A stretch of 64,000 nucleotides of DNA from Exiguobacterium sp. s193 (GCF_018618755.1 NZ_JACSMR010000001.1:698618-762617); one strand, 5' to 3'. Positions 15,316-24,138 are shown, counted from the first letter of the stretch. Numbers and translations: made by a program. Notes: generated by a model from the sequence alone, not told the origin.

Positions 15316-15510
15316 TTGGGAATACTTAATCTGTTCAATAAAGAATACACGATCCAGTACCAAGTCATCGATCAGGATACAGTCACCGAGACGGACCGGC
15401 TGACTATCCGCGCAAGTGATCATACAGCCGCACGTAAAAAAGCAGATCACCTGCTGCGGAAACAGTTCGGACGGACACAGTATAAAATCGAATGGGTTCA
15501 ACGCTTTTAA
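15316..15510 (+). CDS. Hypothetical small basic protein
   Basis: A 64-residue protein (starting with TTG; LGILNLFNKEYTIQYQ-type) with an alpha/beta pattern: two strands, then a helix ASDHTAARKKADHLLRKQF, then a strand. This resembles small double-stranded-RNA- or ferredoxin-like folds, but no family is recognised. The TTG at 15316 is chosen because GGGAG lies 8 nt upstream and the predicted transcript starts after the alternative ATG at 15301. A strong terminator follows. Confidence 0.55.
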   Translation: MGILNLFNKEYTIQYQVIDQDTVTETDRLTIRASDHTAARKKADHLLRKQFGRTQYKIEWVQRF

Positions 15511-15518
15511 GACCAACG

Positions 15519-15567
15519 AAAAATCCACCGTCTGCTCAACTTATTTTGAGAAGACGGTGGATTTTTT
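15519..15567. terminator. Bidirectional terminator between small gene and VanZ copy 2
   Basis: AAAATCCACCGTCT / AGACGGTGGATTTTTT stem with an inner CTCAA/TTGAG pairing, and T-tracts on both strands. Confidence 0.9.
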
Positions 15568-15569
15568 GG

Positions 15570-16082
15570 TTAGCTCGTCTGTCCATACTCTGTTTTGACA
15601 ATCCGGTCGGCTTTTAACAACAGGCGGATTCCCGTGTAGAGGACGATTCCGACGAACGCCCCGCTCCCATCGATCACGACATCACCGACGAGCGGTGTCC
15701 GCCCCCCGGTCAACAGTTGATGGAATTCATCGAACACACCAACCGTCACTGCCATCGTCCATGCGAAAAAAGCAGCCGGCACGAGGCGATAACCGCGAAT
15801 CCGTAAGACATGGACGAAACTCACACCAAGGATGAAAAACAGACTGGCATGCATCCCTTTACGGATAAAGAATTCAACGAAACCTGCTGGTCCGAGCGTC
15901 GCGACACTGATCGGCACCTCATAATGGAAGGAAACGAACGAAAAATGTCTGACCCACCCGAGCGGGACATGGTTCGTCAAAAACGGAATCAAGGACTGTT
16001 GTTCATACGTCATCGAACTAAACCCAAATAATGATAACAGGATGACGCCTCCTGTCACGTAAGCAAGCGATATCCGGCGCAT
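15570..16082 (-). CDS. VanZ family membrane protein (copy 2)
   Basis: A 170-residue membrane protein with the same motifs as the copy at 764-1261: FIRKGMH, DEFHQ, GGRTP and DVVIDGSGA. Four hydrophobic helices. The ATG at 16082 is preferred (AAGGAGAG upstream); an upstream in-frame start at 16121 has no site. VanZ proteins are linked to glycopeptide tolerance by one founding member, otherwise of unknown activity. The two copies share the SMxYEQQSL region after the first helix, so they are true paralogues from a duplication in this lineage. Confidence 0.85.
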   Translation of the reverse strand: MRRISLAYVTGGVILLSLFGFSSMTYEQQSLIPFLTNHVPLGWVRHFSFVSFHYEVPISVATLGPAGFVEFFIRKGMHASLFFILGVSFVHVLRIRGYRLVPAAFFAWTMAVTVGVFDEFHQLLTGGRTPLVGDVVIDGSGAFVGIVLYTGIRLLLKADRIVKTEYGQTS

Positions 16083-16162
16083 TCTGGCATCTCTCCTTCT
16101 ACTATCGGAATAGCTTACCACGAAAATCTGCCGGCGACATACACCTAAAGGTCGATTCGATT

Positions 16163-16200
16163 AAAAAACCTCCCATCCTTATCACAAGGCGGGAGGTCTT
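16163..16200 (-). terminator. Terminator of the fatty acid desaturase gene
   Basis: GACCTCCC / GGGAGGTT stem with a reverse-strand run of six T just after the stop codon. Confidence 0.85.
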
Positions 16201-16201
16201 A

Positions 16202-17221
16202 TTATGAAACGGACGCTTTCGGTTCGCGTACCAGATGTTTGATGTCGCGGAACGTGACGAACGTTTTATTGTTCGCATCATATAGTTTATAACGAAGCGA
16301 CTTCAGACTTGAGAACAAGCCGATCGTCGTTGCTTTTTGTAAGGGTGGAGTCGCCGTGTGGGCTTTTTCAAGATGATAGTTCGGTACACGCGGGCTTAAG
16401 TGATGGACGTGATGGAAGCCGATGTTCCCTGTCACCCACTGTAAGACCTTCGGCAATTCGTAATACGAACTTCCTTCGATCGCGGCCTTGACGTAATCCC
16501 ATTCGCTTTCATCTTCGAAGTACGAGTCCTCGAACGTATGCTGGACGTAGAACAACCAGATCCCGAGCACACCGGCCGTGAACATCGTTGTCCCTTGGAT
16601 GATCAGGAAGGCTTGCCAACCGACGATGTAAATCATGATCGCATACAAGACGACAAGTGACGCATTGATGACGTGTGTGTTAATACGTTCTTTTTTCCGC
16701 GCGTCTTTCCGGTTGAAGCGGCTGACGACGAGAATCAACAACAATGGTCCGAGACCGAACATGACGAGCGGGTTCCGGTAGAGACGATACTTCAACCGGG
16801 TCCATTTCGATGCTTCGACATACTCTTCGATCGTCATGACCCAGATGTCACCGACTCCTCGTTTATCGAGGTTACCGCTCGACGCATGGTGAATCGAGTG
16901 CTCGCGTTTCCATTTTTCGTATGGGAACAGCGTCAAGATTCCTGTGACCGTCCCGACGATGGCATTTGCCTTCTTATTTTTAAAGAACGAACCATGCGTA
17001 CAGTCATGGAAGATGATGAACGTCCGGACGACGAATCCAGCTGCGATGATTGCAAGCGGAACCGCGAGCCATACTGAAATCTTAAGTGCTTGGTAGGCTA
17101 GGAACCAAGCGACGAGCAACGGCAGGATCGTGTTGATCATCTGCCTGACGCTCGCTTTAATGTCTGCCTTTTCAAACGGCGAGACATGTTTACGGAGCTG
17201 GGCGATTTTTTCTTTACTCAT
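16202..17221 (-). CDS. des: Acyl-lipid fatty acid desaturase
   Basis: A 339-residue membrane desaturase with four or five hydrophobic helices and the three histidine boxes that bind the di-iron centre: HDCTH, HSIHH and HHVHH. This matches the Bacillus Des (delta-5) type, which introduces a double bond into phospholipid acyl chains and keeps membranes fluid at low temperature. The start is preceded by GAGGAGG. A promoter with extended -10 at about 17387-17392 gives a leader of some 160 nt. No DesK/DesR two-component pair is seen next to it. Confidence 0.93.
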   Translation of the reverse strand: MSKEKIAQLRKHVSPFEKADIKASVRQMINTILPLLVAWFLAYQALKISVWLAVPLAIIAAGFVVRTFIIFHDCTHGSFFKNKKANAIVGTVTGILTLFPYEKWKREHSIHHASSGNLDKRGVGDIWVMTIEEYVEASKWTRLKYRLYRNPLVMFGLGPLLLILVVSRFNRKDARKKERINTHVINASLVVLYAIMIYIVGWQAFLIIQGTTMFTAGVLGIWLFYVQHTFEDSYFEDESEWDYVKAAIEGSSYYELPKVLQWVTGNIGFHHVHHLSPRVPNYHLEKAHTATPPLQKATTIGLFSSLKSLRYKLYDANNKTFVTFRDIKHLVREPKASVS

Positions 17222-17386
17222 GTGTTGCTTCCTCCTCGAATTCGGTTACAGCGTTCACGACGCTAATTGGATAATGTGCTTGAATGAAACCAGGAAACGG
17301 CGTTCGTGACGGTGAATTCGTAACATCCACATGATAGTCGACCCGACCGATATAGTTAAACGCTTGAATATTTTTTATACCAGGTA

Positions 17387-17415
17387 ATTATAGCACATGT
17401 CAGAAACAATGAAAT
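17387..17415 (-). promoter_or_regulatory. Desaturase promoter with extended -10
   Basis: On the reverse strand the sequence reads TGC-TATAAT (-10 at 17392-17387, preceded by TG). The -35 region is weak (TTTCAT-like), so an activator may be needed. The transcript would have a leader of about 160 nt; the interval 17222-17380 holds no gene. Confidence 0.5.
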
Positions 17416-17454
17416 CACAATTCTAAAAATGCCCTCAAAAATATCATGCGATAG

Positions 17455-17482
17455 AAAAAAACTCACGACGCATCGTGAGTTT
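17455..17482 (-). terminator. Terminator of the FAD/Rieske oxidoreductase gene
   Basis: ACTCACGA-cgca-TCGTGAGT perfect stem with a reverse-strand run of six or more T. Confidence 0.9.
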
Positions 17483-17492
17483 CAGATAGTAA

Positions 17493-19022
17493 TCAATATT
17501 TCTTTAATGCCTTCACGGCCGGTCCTTCGAGGACGTTTCCTTCATAATCGAACCGCGATCCATGACACGGACAATCCCACGACCGTTCCCCGTCATTCCA
17601 TTTGACGTCGCAGCCGAGGTGCGTACAAGTCGTCTTGACGAGATGGAGTTCACCTGCTTCGTCACGGTATCCGCCAACCGTCTTCCCGTCATAGCGGACG
17701 AGTCCCCCTTCGTCAGGAATGAGCGCCTCAGCGTCTTTGTCGGACCTTGCGACTTTGCCTTTGACGAGTTCAAGCGCGACGTCCAGATTGTTTTTGACGA
17801 ACTGTTTCGCATCCTGCTTGCTCAGCTTCGACCGGTTCGGATCGAACAAGGACCGGTAGCGGTTTGACTTCCCGGTCAATAGATCGGCTAAGAGCCGTCC
17901 TGCAGCAATCCCGTTCGTCATCCCCCACTTGGCGAATCCTGTTGCGACAAACAGGTTCGAATCGTCACTCATCATTTGACCGACATACGGGACTTTATCG
18001 AGCGAAATCAAATCTTGCGCCGACCAGAACTGTTCGATTGCTTCAACCCCGAACTCGTTTTCCGCAAACTGCGCCAATGCCTGATAATTAGCTTTCGTAT
18101 GAGTCTCGTGTCCCGACAAATGATTTTCACCACCGAAGAAACCGAGTGTTCGCCCATCGGCCGTCTTTGCATGCCGGAGGGAGCGGCTCGGTTGATCGGC
18201 ACTCATGAACATGCCGTCCGGGAACGTGGCATCGACGAAGCCGGAGACGATGTACGATCGGTGGACTTCGAGTTTCGAAAAATAGAGTCCTTTTAAATCA
18301 TTGAACGGGAAATGCGAAGCGACGATGATTTTTTGCCCTTCTATTTTACGTCCGTTCTCAACAACGACAGTCGGTGTTCTTTTTGTCTCGACTGACACAG
18401 CCCGTGTCCGTTCGTATAGCTTACCGCCGTTTGCTGTGAAGTACCGGGCGAGTCCTTGTAAGTACTTGACGGGATGGAACTGGGCTTGACCACGTAAAAC
18501 GACTGCTTTTTCAACCGGATAGGGCAACTTCGCTTGCACTTCCGCCGTCGCCTCTCCCCCGTCCATTCCGAGTCGGGCATAGGCTTCAATTTCTTGTTCG
18601 AGTTGGCTGACCTTTTCTTTTGAGGACGCGACGTACAGGTACGCATCCTGCGTCTCAAGCTCGCAGTCGATTCCGAGTCGTTCGATTTGCTCGCGTAAAA
18701 ACTCAATCGCCTCTTCATTCGCTTGAAAATAGAGACGCGCTTTCTCCTGGCCGATTGTCTGAATCAATTCATCATAAATCATTCCGTGCTGCGAGGAGAC
18801 TTTGGCCGTCGTATACCCGGTCGTCCCGCTCGCAATTTGGTCTGCTTCAATCAAGGTCACGTCATAGCCGTGATCAATCAATTGGACGGCAGCAACAAGC
18901 CCTGCAATCCCGCCGCCGATGATGACGATGTCACTCGTCATGTCCGCCTCAAGGGACGGATAGGTCGTCGCTTCGCTCGACGTCCGCCAGTAAGATGTCG
19001 GAAAACCTGTGAGTTTCTTCAT
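17493..19022 (-). CDS. FAD-dependent oxidoreductase with C-terminal Rieske [2Fe-2S] domain
   Basis: A 509-residue two-domain protein like Bacillus YhfW. The N-terminal DAO-type FAD fold shows [18 protein letters not shown] (residues 31-48) and the [12 protein letters not shown] flavin-binding segment near residue 365. The last 60 residues are a Rieske centre with CTHLGC and CPCHGS ligands. Electrons presumably pass between the iron-sulfur cluster and FAD, but the substrate of this family is not established. The start has GGAGG 8-9 nt upstream. It stands alone with its own terminator. Confidence 0.92.
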   Translation of the reverse strand: MKKLTGFPTSYWRTSSEATTYPSLEADMTSDIVIIGGGIAGLVAAVQLIDHGYDVTLIEADQIASGTTGYTTAKVSSQHGMIYDELIQTIGQEKARLYFQANEEAIEFLREQIERLGIDCELETQDAYLYVASSKEKVSQLEQEIEAYARLGMDGGEATAEVQAKLPYPVEKAVVLRGQAQFHPVKYLQGLARYFTANGGKLYERTRAVSVETKRTPTVVVENGRKIEGQKIIVASHFPFNDLKGLYFSKLEVHRSYIVSGFVDATFPDGMFMSADQPSRSLRHAKTADGRTLGFFGGENHLSGHETHTKANYQALAQFAENEFGVEAIEQFWSAQDLISLDKVPYVGQMMSDDSNLFVATGFAKWGMTNGIAAGRLLADLLTGKSNRYRSLFDPNRSKLSKQDAKQFVKNNLDVALELVKGKVARSDKDAEALIPDEGGLVRYDGKTVGGYRDEAGELHLVKTTCTHLGCDVKWNDGERSWDCPCHGSRFDYEGNVLEGPAVKALKKY

Positions 19023-19231
19023 TAAAAATCGCCTCCGTGTAAGTGATTTTTCAGTTCGACATGGTTACCTTTTACCCGTGTTTCGAGATTCCCACCCCCG
19101 CCTCCAGATTTTTTACGTTTACCGCCAATTCAAAGGAACTAATTTACTTTTTTAAATGATAATTGTAAATAAAAGGTTTTTAAATGCTTATACTAAAAGG
19201 ACTACTTCATTTTGGATGGGAGGAGCAGGAG

Positions 19232-19678
19232 ATGGAGATTCGACAAAAACTACTTGGACCGTTCAAACGCCTGTCGGTCGCAACGAAACTGACGGAGCAA
19301 CAGCTCGCACAGGCTTTGACAGACGAGATTTCCGAACTGGAGCACATCACCGTCATGATTTCCGGCGACACGATCGAGGTCTCAGGTATCATTCCGTTGA
19401 CGAAGTTCGGGGCACCGCGGGATCGTAGCGTCAAGATTTCACTCAAGCCGTTAGATATAACGCAGTCACAGCTGACCTTTCACGTCATCCATGTCTTTCC
19501 GATTGATTCTGAATCCTTTAATGAAACGTATTTGATTCGTCTGCCCTACTTGATGTACAGCGACCGATATTTGACGGTCGATTTGCGGTACCATCCATTC
19601 TTTCACCACTCAAAGTATCGTGGCGTGCGGCAGATGAAGCTTGAGGCAGGACAAGTACTCGTCTACTTAACGACCTGA
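19232..19678 (+). CDS. Hypothetical protein, 148 residues
   Basis: A soluble protein starting MEIRQKLLGPFKRLSV, mainly beta by appearance (ITVMISGDTIEVSGI, SVKISLKPLDI, LTFHVIHVFPI). It ends RQMKLEAGQVLVYLTT. I do not recognise the family. The ATG at 19232 follows GGGAGGAG by 6 nt; open frame extends upstream to 19184 without a site. A 29-codon gene follows after 23 nt and may be cotranscribed. Confidence 0.65.
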   Translation: MEIRQKLLGPFKRLSVATKLTEQQLAQALTDEISELEHITVMISGDTIEVSGIIPLTKFGAPRDRSVKISLKPLDITQSQLTFHVIHVFPIDSESFNETYLIRLPYLMYSDRYLTVDLRYHPFFHHSKYRGVRQMKLEAGQVLVYLTT

Positions 19679-19701
19679 CAGCAGAAAAGGGGAGATTTCC
19701 A

Positions 19702-19791
19702 ATGAAATTCGATGAAATTAAGCTCATTAAACGGCGTGGCTATATTTTTAAGCGTTGGTTTATACGATTGCGTATTGAAATCGTCCACTAA
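19702..19791 (+). CDS. 29-residue cationic small protein
   Basis: The short frame reads MKFDEIKLIKRRGYIFKRWF then IRLRIEIVH. It has AAGGGGAG about 7 nt before the ATG. It carries about nine Lys/Arg residues interspersed with Ile/Phe/Trp/Tyr, an amphipathic cationic profile like antimicrobial or membrane-acting peptides. No cysteines and no signal peptide. It follows the hypothetical gene 19232-19678 closely. It could be a real microprotein or part of a leader; evidence is the ribosome site and spacing only. Confidence 0.4.
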   Translation: MKFDEIKLIKRRGYIFKRWFIRLRIEIVH

Positions 19792-19831
19792 AATAGCAAA
19801 CGTGTTTTATAGTGATGTATTCAAAAAAATA

Positions 19832-19880
19832 CAAACAGGTCAGAATTCTCCTGCTTAAAGAGAACTCTGACCTGTTTATT
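19832..19880. terminator. Bidirectional terminator
   Basis: AAACAGGTCAGA / CTGACCTGTTT outer stem with inner TTCTC/GAGAA pairing and T-rich flanks. It lies between the 29-codon gene and the convergent PPC-type gene. Confidence 0.85.
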
Positions 19881-19904
19881 TCTTACGCTTTAAGTATTTT
19901 CAAC

Positions 19905-21359
19905 TCACTTCATTTGATTCAAAAGCTTATACTTATTCTTTACTTCTGAAGGCACGTTTATAAATGTTACTTCTTTTATCTTGACCAGCCGCCCGTCGGA
20001 TAAAGTGAAGAAGGTTTTGCCTTTTTTAATGACTTTATACTCTTTGTTTTTGTTTTCAGGTGTACCTGATTTGATGATTTTCCCGCCTTTTTCACGGTAA
20101 AACTGAGTTTTTGTCAGTTTCGTCTTCATTTTTCCAAGCATGTTAGGGGCATAGTAGAATTTCCCCCAATACGGGTGGGCGATGCTGCTGACGTTATACG
20201 CTATCACTGGATTCAAATAACCGATTTCTTTAGACAGCTGAATTGTATAAGCATCTTTCGCTGCAATCACAGCAGCTTTTGAAATTTCAGTCCACTTATT
20301 CGAAACCGCTATTTTCCCACTACTACTACCATTTATTTTTAAACTCACTTTAGTAGATGCCGTGCTTTTTAATTTAACTTTTGTAGTAATGTAAAGCTTC
20401 TCTTTAGGTTTGATGGTATACGTATCTTGATCCGTATGAGTGTTTTCTTCAAGTAATGTTCCTTCGTATGCTTTGCCAAACGAATAATTATCTCCATTAA
20501 TCTCGGAATAAGCGACTGGAGAATGCGTGATTTTAAAACGATAAGGTACTTCGTAATCTAATTCTGTCTCTTCATGTTGAATACATACTATATACGTTCC
20601 TTTCTTCAGATATTCAACAAATTGAACACCCATTTTTCCATCGTTGGCTCCTTTTGTTCGAATTTCGCTCCAGATGTTTTTCCCCGACGTATTCCACAAA
20701 CTAAACTTAAGTTGATTGTCCGGCATAACTGCGCTGTCTAATTGAACCCGTCCGTCTTTATTAATCTCAAAACGGTAAAAATCTCTGTCAAAACTTTCAT
20801 CATCGTATTCAATAAATGCACTAGAAAGGGTATCTGCCATTAAACTGGCCTGATAAATGTTATTCAATTCGATTGGATTGGCTGAAGATTTTGAGTTGTT
20901 TACTTCTCCTTCATATAAACCGTCACTATTTAACGACAGCATCAACTCATACTTATCTTCCGGGAAGATATTATCGAGATTTACTTGCATAAAATAGGTT
21001 CCCTTTTTTAAGTAGGCATGGATACTATTATTACTTAACTCAGGATCTACTGAAGTAAAATTCGCATATACTTGATCATCTTTATCGATGATGGAAATAT
21101 CCACATCAGAGAATTCATTAAGAGGCATCGAATCTATTTTTATCGTTACCTTTCCTGCCTTGGTGACATTCAATTGATAAAAATCCGCGTCATCGTTTTT
21201 ATCATAATCTAAACGTTCAGACTCTACTTTTACTGATTTTGATCCGTCCAAGATGACGACTTCCGCGTCCTCAATCTCCTCTTGACCACTGTTTGCATTA
21301 ACGTTCAAACCACTGCACCAAATAACAATAAAACTAAATAATAATACTACCTTTTTCAT
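19905..21359 (-). CDS. Secreted protein with pre-peptidase C-terminal (PPC)-like repeats
   Basis: A 484-residue exported protein. A signal peptide (MKKVVLLFSFIVIWCSGLNVNA) precedes three PPC-like beta-sandwich units, recognised by DADFYQLNVTKAGKVTIKID, AYLKKGTYFMQV, DRDFYRFEINKDGRVQL, YLKKGTYIVCI and a later weaker copy. The C-terminal 150 residues are a different, lysine-rich domain. PPC domains usually accompany secreted peptidases or bind the wall, but no peptidase domain is present here. The related three-repeat protein at 55567-56919 has the same unit plan. The gene is more AT-rich than the genes before it. Confidence 0.7.
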   Translation of the reverse strand: MKKVVLLFSFIVIWCSGLNVNANSGQEEIEDAEVVILDGSKSVKVESERLDYDKNDDADFYQLNVTKAGKVTIKIDSMPLNEFSDVDISIIDKDDQVYANFTSVDPELSNNSIHAYLKKGTYFMQVNLDNIFPEDKYELMLSLNSDGLYEGEVNNSKSSANPIELNNIYQASLMADTLSSAFIEYDDESFDRDFYRFEINKDGRVQLDSAVMPDNQLKFSLWNTSGKNIWSEIRTKGANDGKMGVQFVEYLKKGTYIVCIQHEETELDYEVPYRFKITHSPVAYSEINGDNYSFGKAYEGTLLEENTHTDQDTYTIKPKEKLYITTKVKLKSTASTKVSLKINGSSSGKIAVSNKWTEISKAAVIAAKDAYTIQLSKEIGYLNPVIAYNVSSIAHPYWGKFYYAPNMLGKMKTKLTKTQFYREKGGKIIKSGTPENKNKEYKVIKKGKTFFTLSDGRLVKIKEVTFINVPSEVKNKYKLLNQMK

Positions 21360-21799
21360 TTATTCACTTCTCCCCTTTAGTTTTACGTTCCTCAGACATT
21401 ATATCTTTTCTAAATAAGCAAAATACTTTAAATAACATTTAAAGGGAAATTTGTTTTTGAAAATTTATTCATTAACTTTATTTAGTACCTTTAAAATTTA
21501 TGACGCATTCGCCTTTTACAGCACTTCTAGTAAAAATATCTTGGCGGCTTTTCAGATTAAATACAACACCTGGTAGAAAAATCTGACTAAAGGAGTCTAT
21601 ATGTATTTCAAAATTTACTGCGATTCATATGTGTACCTCATCTTATAGTGATGAACCCTTTTTTCTGATTGAACGTATCGCGCTCCACAAGCATCTAAAC
21701 AACTATTAACCCTCTTCCACATACAAAAAATCCCCCCAAACACTTTTCCAACGAAAAGGTCTAGAAGGACTTCTCCTACGGTTCATTCCACTTTAATCC
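21360..21799. other. Intergenic region with one possible 15-codon frame
   Basis: 440 bp containing the leader of the PPC-type gene. On the forward strand AAAGGAGT stands 5 nt before an ATG at 21601 that opens a 15-codon frame (MYFKIYCDSYVYLIL), stop at 21646-21648. No downstream partner gene follows on that strand. Otherwise nothing recognisable. Confidence 0.4.
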
Positions 21800-22522
21800 T
21801 CACTCACCCATCGGCATATACGTCACGGTACACACCTTCCCATTGTCTTCCGTGTCGACGAACAGATTAATCAGAATAGCGACACGCTCATTCTCCATGA
21901 AGGCGACCGGTTCACGGATATTTTTTCGGTAAAAACCAATCCCGTCCCCATATTCATCAATCCGGTCGATGTTCATGATTGTCCCGCTGACAATAACGGT
22001 ATCAATTTTCCGATCGAACTTCAGGACCGGGCATGCCGGGAACAATTCATCATTGATCGCGACCATCGGAATCGGTATACGCCGTCCCTTCGTATCAAGC
22101 AGCCGTTCGAGCAGCGGTCGCTCATAATCCGTCCACTCCTCGACATGCTCACGGTCGACCGAAATCGTGTTATCTCCTTTGGTGTACTGGACGACGACGT
22201 GGTCGAAAAACATGTAGGTATACTCAATCGAACGCGCATGGTGAACGAGCGCCGATTTTCCGACTGCTCCAATATGGATGCCATGTTCACTCAACCACTG
22301 AAGCAGGTACGCTTTTTCGTATAACATTTTGTCGAAGATCAGGCTCACCAACTGCAGGTCATCGTCTTGCAGGAAACATTGAATCGACACTTCTTCTACC
22401 GGAAACGTATGGAGCTGTTCCCCGACGTAGACCGTTTCGTAGTCTGGTACGATACAGAATTCAAAGAAATTTTCTTCTTCCCGTAGTCGTTTCTCAAGTT
22501 GTCGCTTCTCGAATGCGTCCAT
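21800..22522 (-). CDS. Hypothetical protein, 240 residues
   Basis: A soluble acidic protein (MDAFEKRQLEKRLREEENFF...) with a beta-rich middle (TVYVGEQLHTFPVEEVSIQCFL) and C-terminal strands. Not recognised. The ATG at 22522 has GGGAG 8 nt upstream. Its 5' side faces the candidate invertible segment at 22632-22800, whose inversion would place a TTGAAA-18-TATCCT promoter reading toward this gene. No other good promoter is visible in the present orientation, so its expression may depend on the switch (inference). Confidence 0.6.
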   Translation of the reverse strand: MDAFEKRQLEKRLREEENFFEFCIVPDYETVYVGEQLHTFPVEEVSIQCFLQDDDLQLVSLIFDKMLYEKAYLLQWLSEHGIHIGAVGKSALVHHARSIEYTYMFFDHVVVQYTKGDNTISVDREHVEEWTDYERPLLERLLDTKGRRIPIPMVAINDELFPACPVLKFDRKIDTVIVSGTIMNIDRIDEYGDGIGFYRKNIREPVAFMENERVAILINLFVDTEDNGKVCTVTYMPMGE

Positions 22523-22631
22523 CTTCACCACTCCCTCGTTTAAACGACGGCTGACTGTCTAGTCCTTTTCCCTATTTCTACCTCGAAATCCTCTACCGAT
22601 CCATGAAGAAAAAACGTTCCGAACACCCCCG

Positions 22632-22651
22632 AGGATAAGTAGAGTTATCCT
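22632..22651. repeat. Left palindromic site of candidate invertible segment
   Basis: AGGATAA-GTAGAG-TTATCCT: 7-bp inverted arms around a 6-bp centre, the geometry of a tyrosine recombinase core site. The centre is the exact reverse complement of that in the right site. Confidence 0.65.
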
Positions 22652-22780
22652 GAGGCGACTGGCGACAAGACTAGGTTTTTCCTCGGTCAATCGCCGCTAT
22701 TTAGCAGATGGGCGGGACGAACGGCTTTTGAAAGCTCAGAAAACCGTTGGCATGATTCAAAAAAGACGATTTGAAAAGAG
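22652..22780. other. 129-bp candidate invertible segment carrying a -35 box
   Basis: The segment lies between two inverted copies of a 20-bp palindromic site. At its right end TTGAAA (22771-22776) pairs with a -10 box in the right site. It also contains inner pairing stretches (GGCGA/TCGCC, AACGG/CCGTT). It has no open frame. Confidence 0.5.
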
Positions 22781-22800
22781 AGGATAACTCTACTTATACT
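22771..22800 (+). promoter_or_regulatory. Promoter of the sigma-like/recombinase operon, split across the recombination site
   Basis: TTGAAA (22771-22776), an 18-nt spacer and TATACT (22795-22800). The -35 lies in the candidate invertible segment and the -10 in the right-hand palindromic site, so inversion would take the -35 away from this operon. Confidence 0.55.
22781..22800. repeat. Right palindromic site of candidate invertible segment
   Basis: AGGATAA-CTCTAC-TTATACT matches the reverse complement of the left site (22632-22651) at 19 of 20 positions, including all six centre bases. Confidence 0.65.
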
Positions 22801-22855
22801 AAAACTACCGCGGAATACCCTTCGATATGCATATCCGACAGATTGGACCTTCCTC

Positions 22856-23290
22856 ATGAATGAAGCCTTACACCACTGGCTCCCTCTCATCAATTCACTC
22901 CTGCACCGTCTCTCGATCCACCCGAACGAACACGACGAATGTCGGCAAGCAGCGTTACTGCGCCTCTGGAAATCAATCGAATCCGGCAAGGAGTTATCAA
23001 TCACGTTCGTCCGCATCAGGGCACGCGGGGCGATGCTCGACTATCTCGCGAAACGGACCCGGACGCTGACGAGCGAGGTCGCCGTCGAGGCCTTGCCGGA
23101 ACTTCCCCGTCAGCAAACCGTCTCCTTCCCTTACTTGCTGAACGAACTCGAACACGCCCTCTCCCCGAGAGACTTCCAGTTCCTCGAGGCGATGATCGCC
23201 GGGACGGAACAGACACTCGGCTACTCCGACGCCCGGTTGCGTTCCTTGAAGTCGGACTTGAAGCGGAAAGTCGAAGGCATTCTCCTATGA
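22856..23290 (+). CDS. Sigma-70-family-like factor
   Basis: A 144-residue protein with a region-2-like block: HDECRQAALLRLWKSIESGKELSITFVRIRARGAMLDYLAKR parallels the sigma pattern EDLxQEGxxGLxxAxxxF...RIRGAxLDxLR (quoted in parts: ARGAMLDYLAKR). The C-terminal YSDARLRSLKSDLKRKV could be a reduced region 4. It is short, like ComX- or ECF-type factors without region 3. The ribosome site is poor. Its stop overlaps the ATG of the recombinase gene (ATGA), so the two are translationally coupled. A sigma-like protein coupled to a site-specific recombinase beside a promoter-bearing inverted repeat is unusual. Confidence 0.65.
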   Translation: MNEALHHWLPLINSLLHRLSIHPNEHDECRQAALLRLWKSIESGKELSITFVRIRARGAMLDYLAKRTRTLTSEVAVEALPELPRQQTVSFPYLLNELEHALSPRDFQFLEAMIAGTEQTLGYSDARLRSLKSDLKRKVEGILL

Positions 23291-24138
23291 TGACGTTTTA
23301 CCTTGAACGCTTACTTGCCTTGATCGAGCATTCCCCGACCTATAGCCGCCTGACGAAAAAAGCCTATCGTTCGGACGTCCGCCATTTGTGCCGCCATGCG
23401 ACCGCGCTTGACGTCCCGTCACTCCGGCGCTACATCTCGCTGTTGCATAAGAGCTATGCCCCGACGACCGTCGCCCGGCGAATCCATGCCTTAGCGACCT
23501 TGTTCGATGCCCTCGTCGCCGAACGGTCGCTTGAGAAAAATCCCCTCCAACAGATTAAAAAACCGGCTCGACCAATCGCAAAACAACGGACGGCCTTTAG
23601 CTACCCGGACGCCCGCCGTGTCATCGAGACGCTGACGGACGAGACGACGTATGCGTTTTACTTTTTATTGCTCCATACGGGACTCCGGTTCAATGAAGCG
23701 CACCAATTGATCTGCGATGATCTTGATTTTACGGAGCGGCAACTGTTCGTCCGCCACGGCAAAGGCGAAAAGTCACGCTTCGTCCCGCTCGGTGACGAAC
23801 TGATTGATGTCCTGTTTCGGTACATCGAGACCGAACGTCCCGAAGGAGAATATTTATTCGTGACCGGTCAAGGACGACGCCTGAGTCCCGATACGACGCG
23901 GAAACAGTTGCGCCAGGCAAGCGACGTTGTGCTCGGCCGGACGTTACGTCCGCACGACCTGCGGGTGACGTTCGCGACGACGCTCTACCGGGAACATCAG
24001 ACCGACTTGCTGACCGTCATGCGGCTGCTTGGTCACAGTGACGCAAAGACGACCCAACAGTACATCTTGCCGTCGGCCGAAGTCGCCCGTTCGTCGGTCA
24101 ACCGCCTGACGCCGACAAGGCATCGACGACTTGTCTGA
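23287..24138 (+). CDS. Tyrosine recombinase/integrase A
   Basis: A 283-residue recombinase. A SAM-like N-terminal arm-binding domain (residues 1-90: YSRLTKKAYRSDVRHL, YAPTTVARRIHAL) is followed by the catalytic domain with the expected R (LLLHTGLRFNEA), K (VRHGKGEKSRFVPL), H-x-x-R (RPHDLRVTFATTLY), H (LLGHSDAKTT) and nucleophile Y (QQYILPS). It resembles XerC/XerD in size and order. The ATG overlaps the TGA of the sigma-like gene. The 3' end overlaps the convergent recombinase gene by 41 bp. It probably acts on the nearby palindromic sites (inference). Confidence 0.88.
   Translation: MMTFYLERLLALIEHSPTYSRLTKKAYRSDVRHLCRHATALDVPSLRRYISLLHKSYAPTTVARRIHALATLFDALVAERSLEKNPLQQIKKPARPIAKQRTAFSYPDARRVIETLTDETTYAFYFLLLHTGLRFNEAHQLICDDLDFTERQLFVRHGKGEKSRFVPLGDELIDVLFRYIETERPEGEYLFVTGQGRRLSPDTTRKQLRQASDVVLGRTLRPHDLRVTFATTLYREHQTDLLTVMRLLGHSDAKTTQQYILPSAEVARSSVNRLTPTRHRRLV

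Noticed and set aside
22652..22780. Structured segment as a riboswitch (guanidine, c-di-GMP) or integron attC site
   Set aside because: No conserved riboswitch core could be matched, and the R/L box pattern of attC (GTTRRRY) is absent. The palindromic ends with conserved 6-bp centres fit recombination core sites better.
22939..23286. N-terminal extension of recombinase A into the sigma-like gene
   Set aside because: This part reads the sigma-like gene in another frame and has no ribosome site. The ATGA overlap at 23287 and the homologous N-terminus fix the start.
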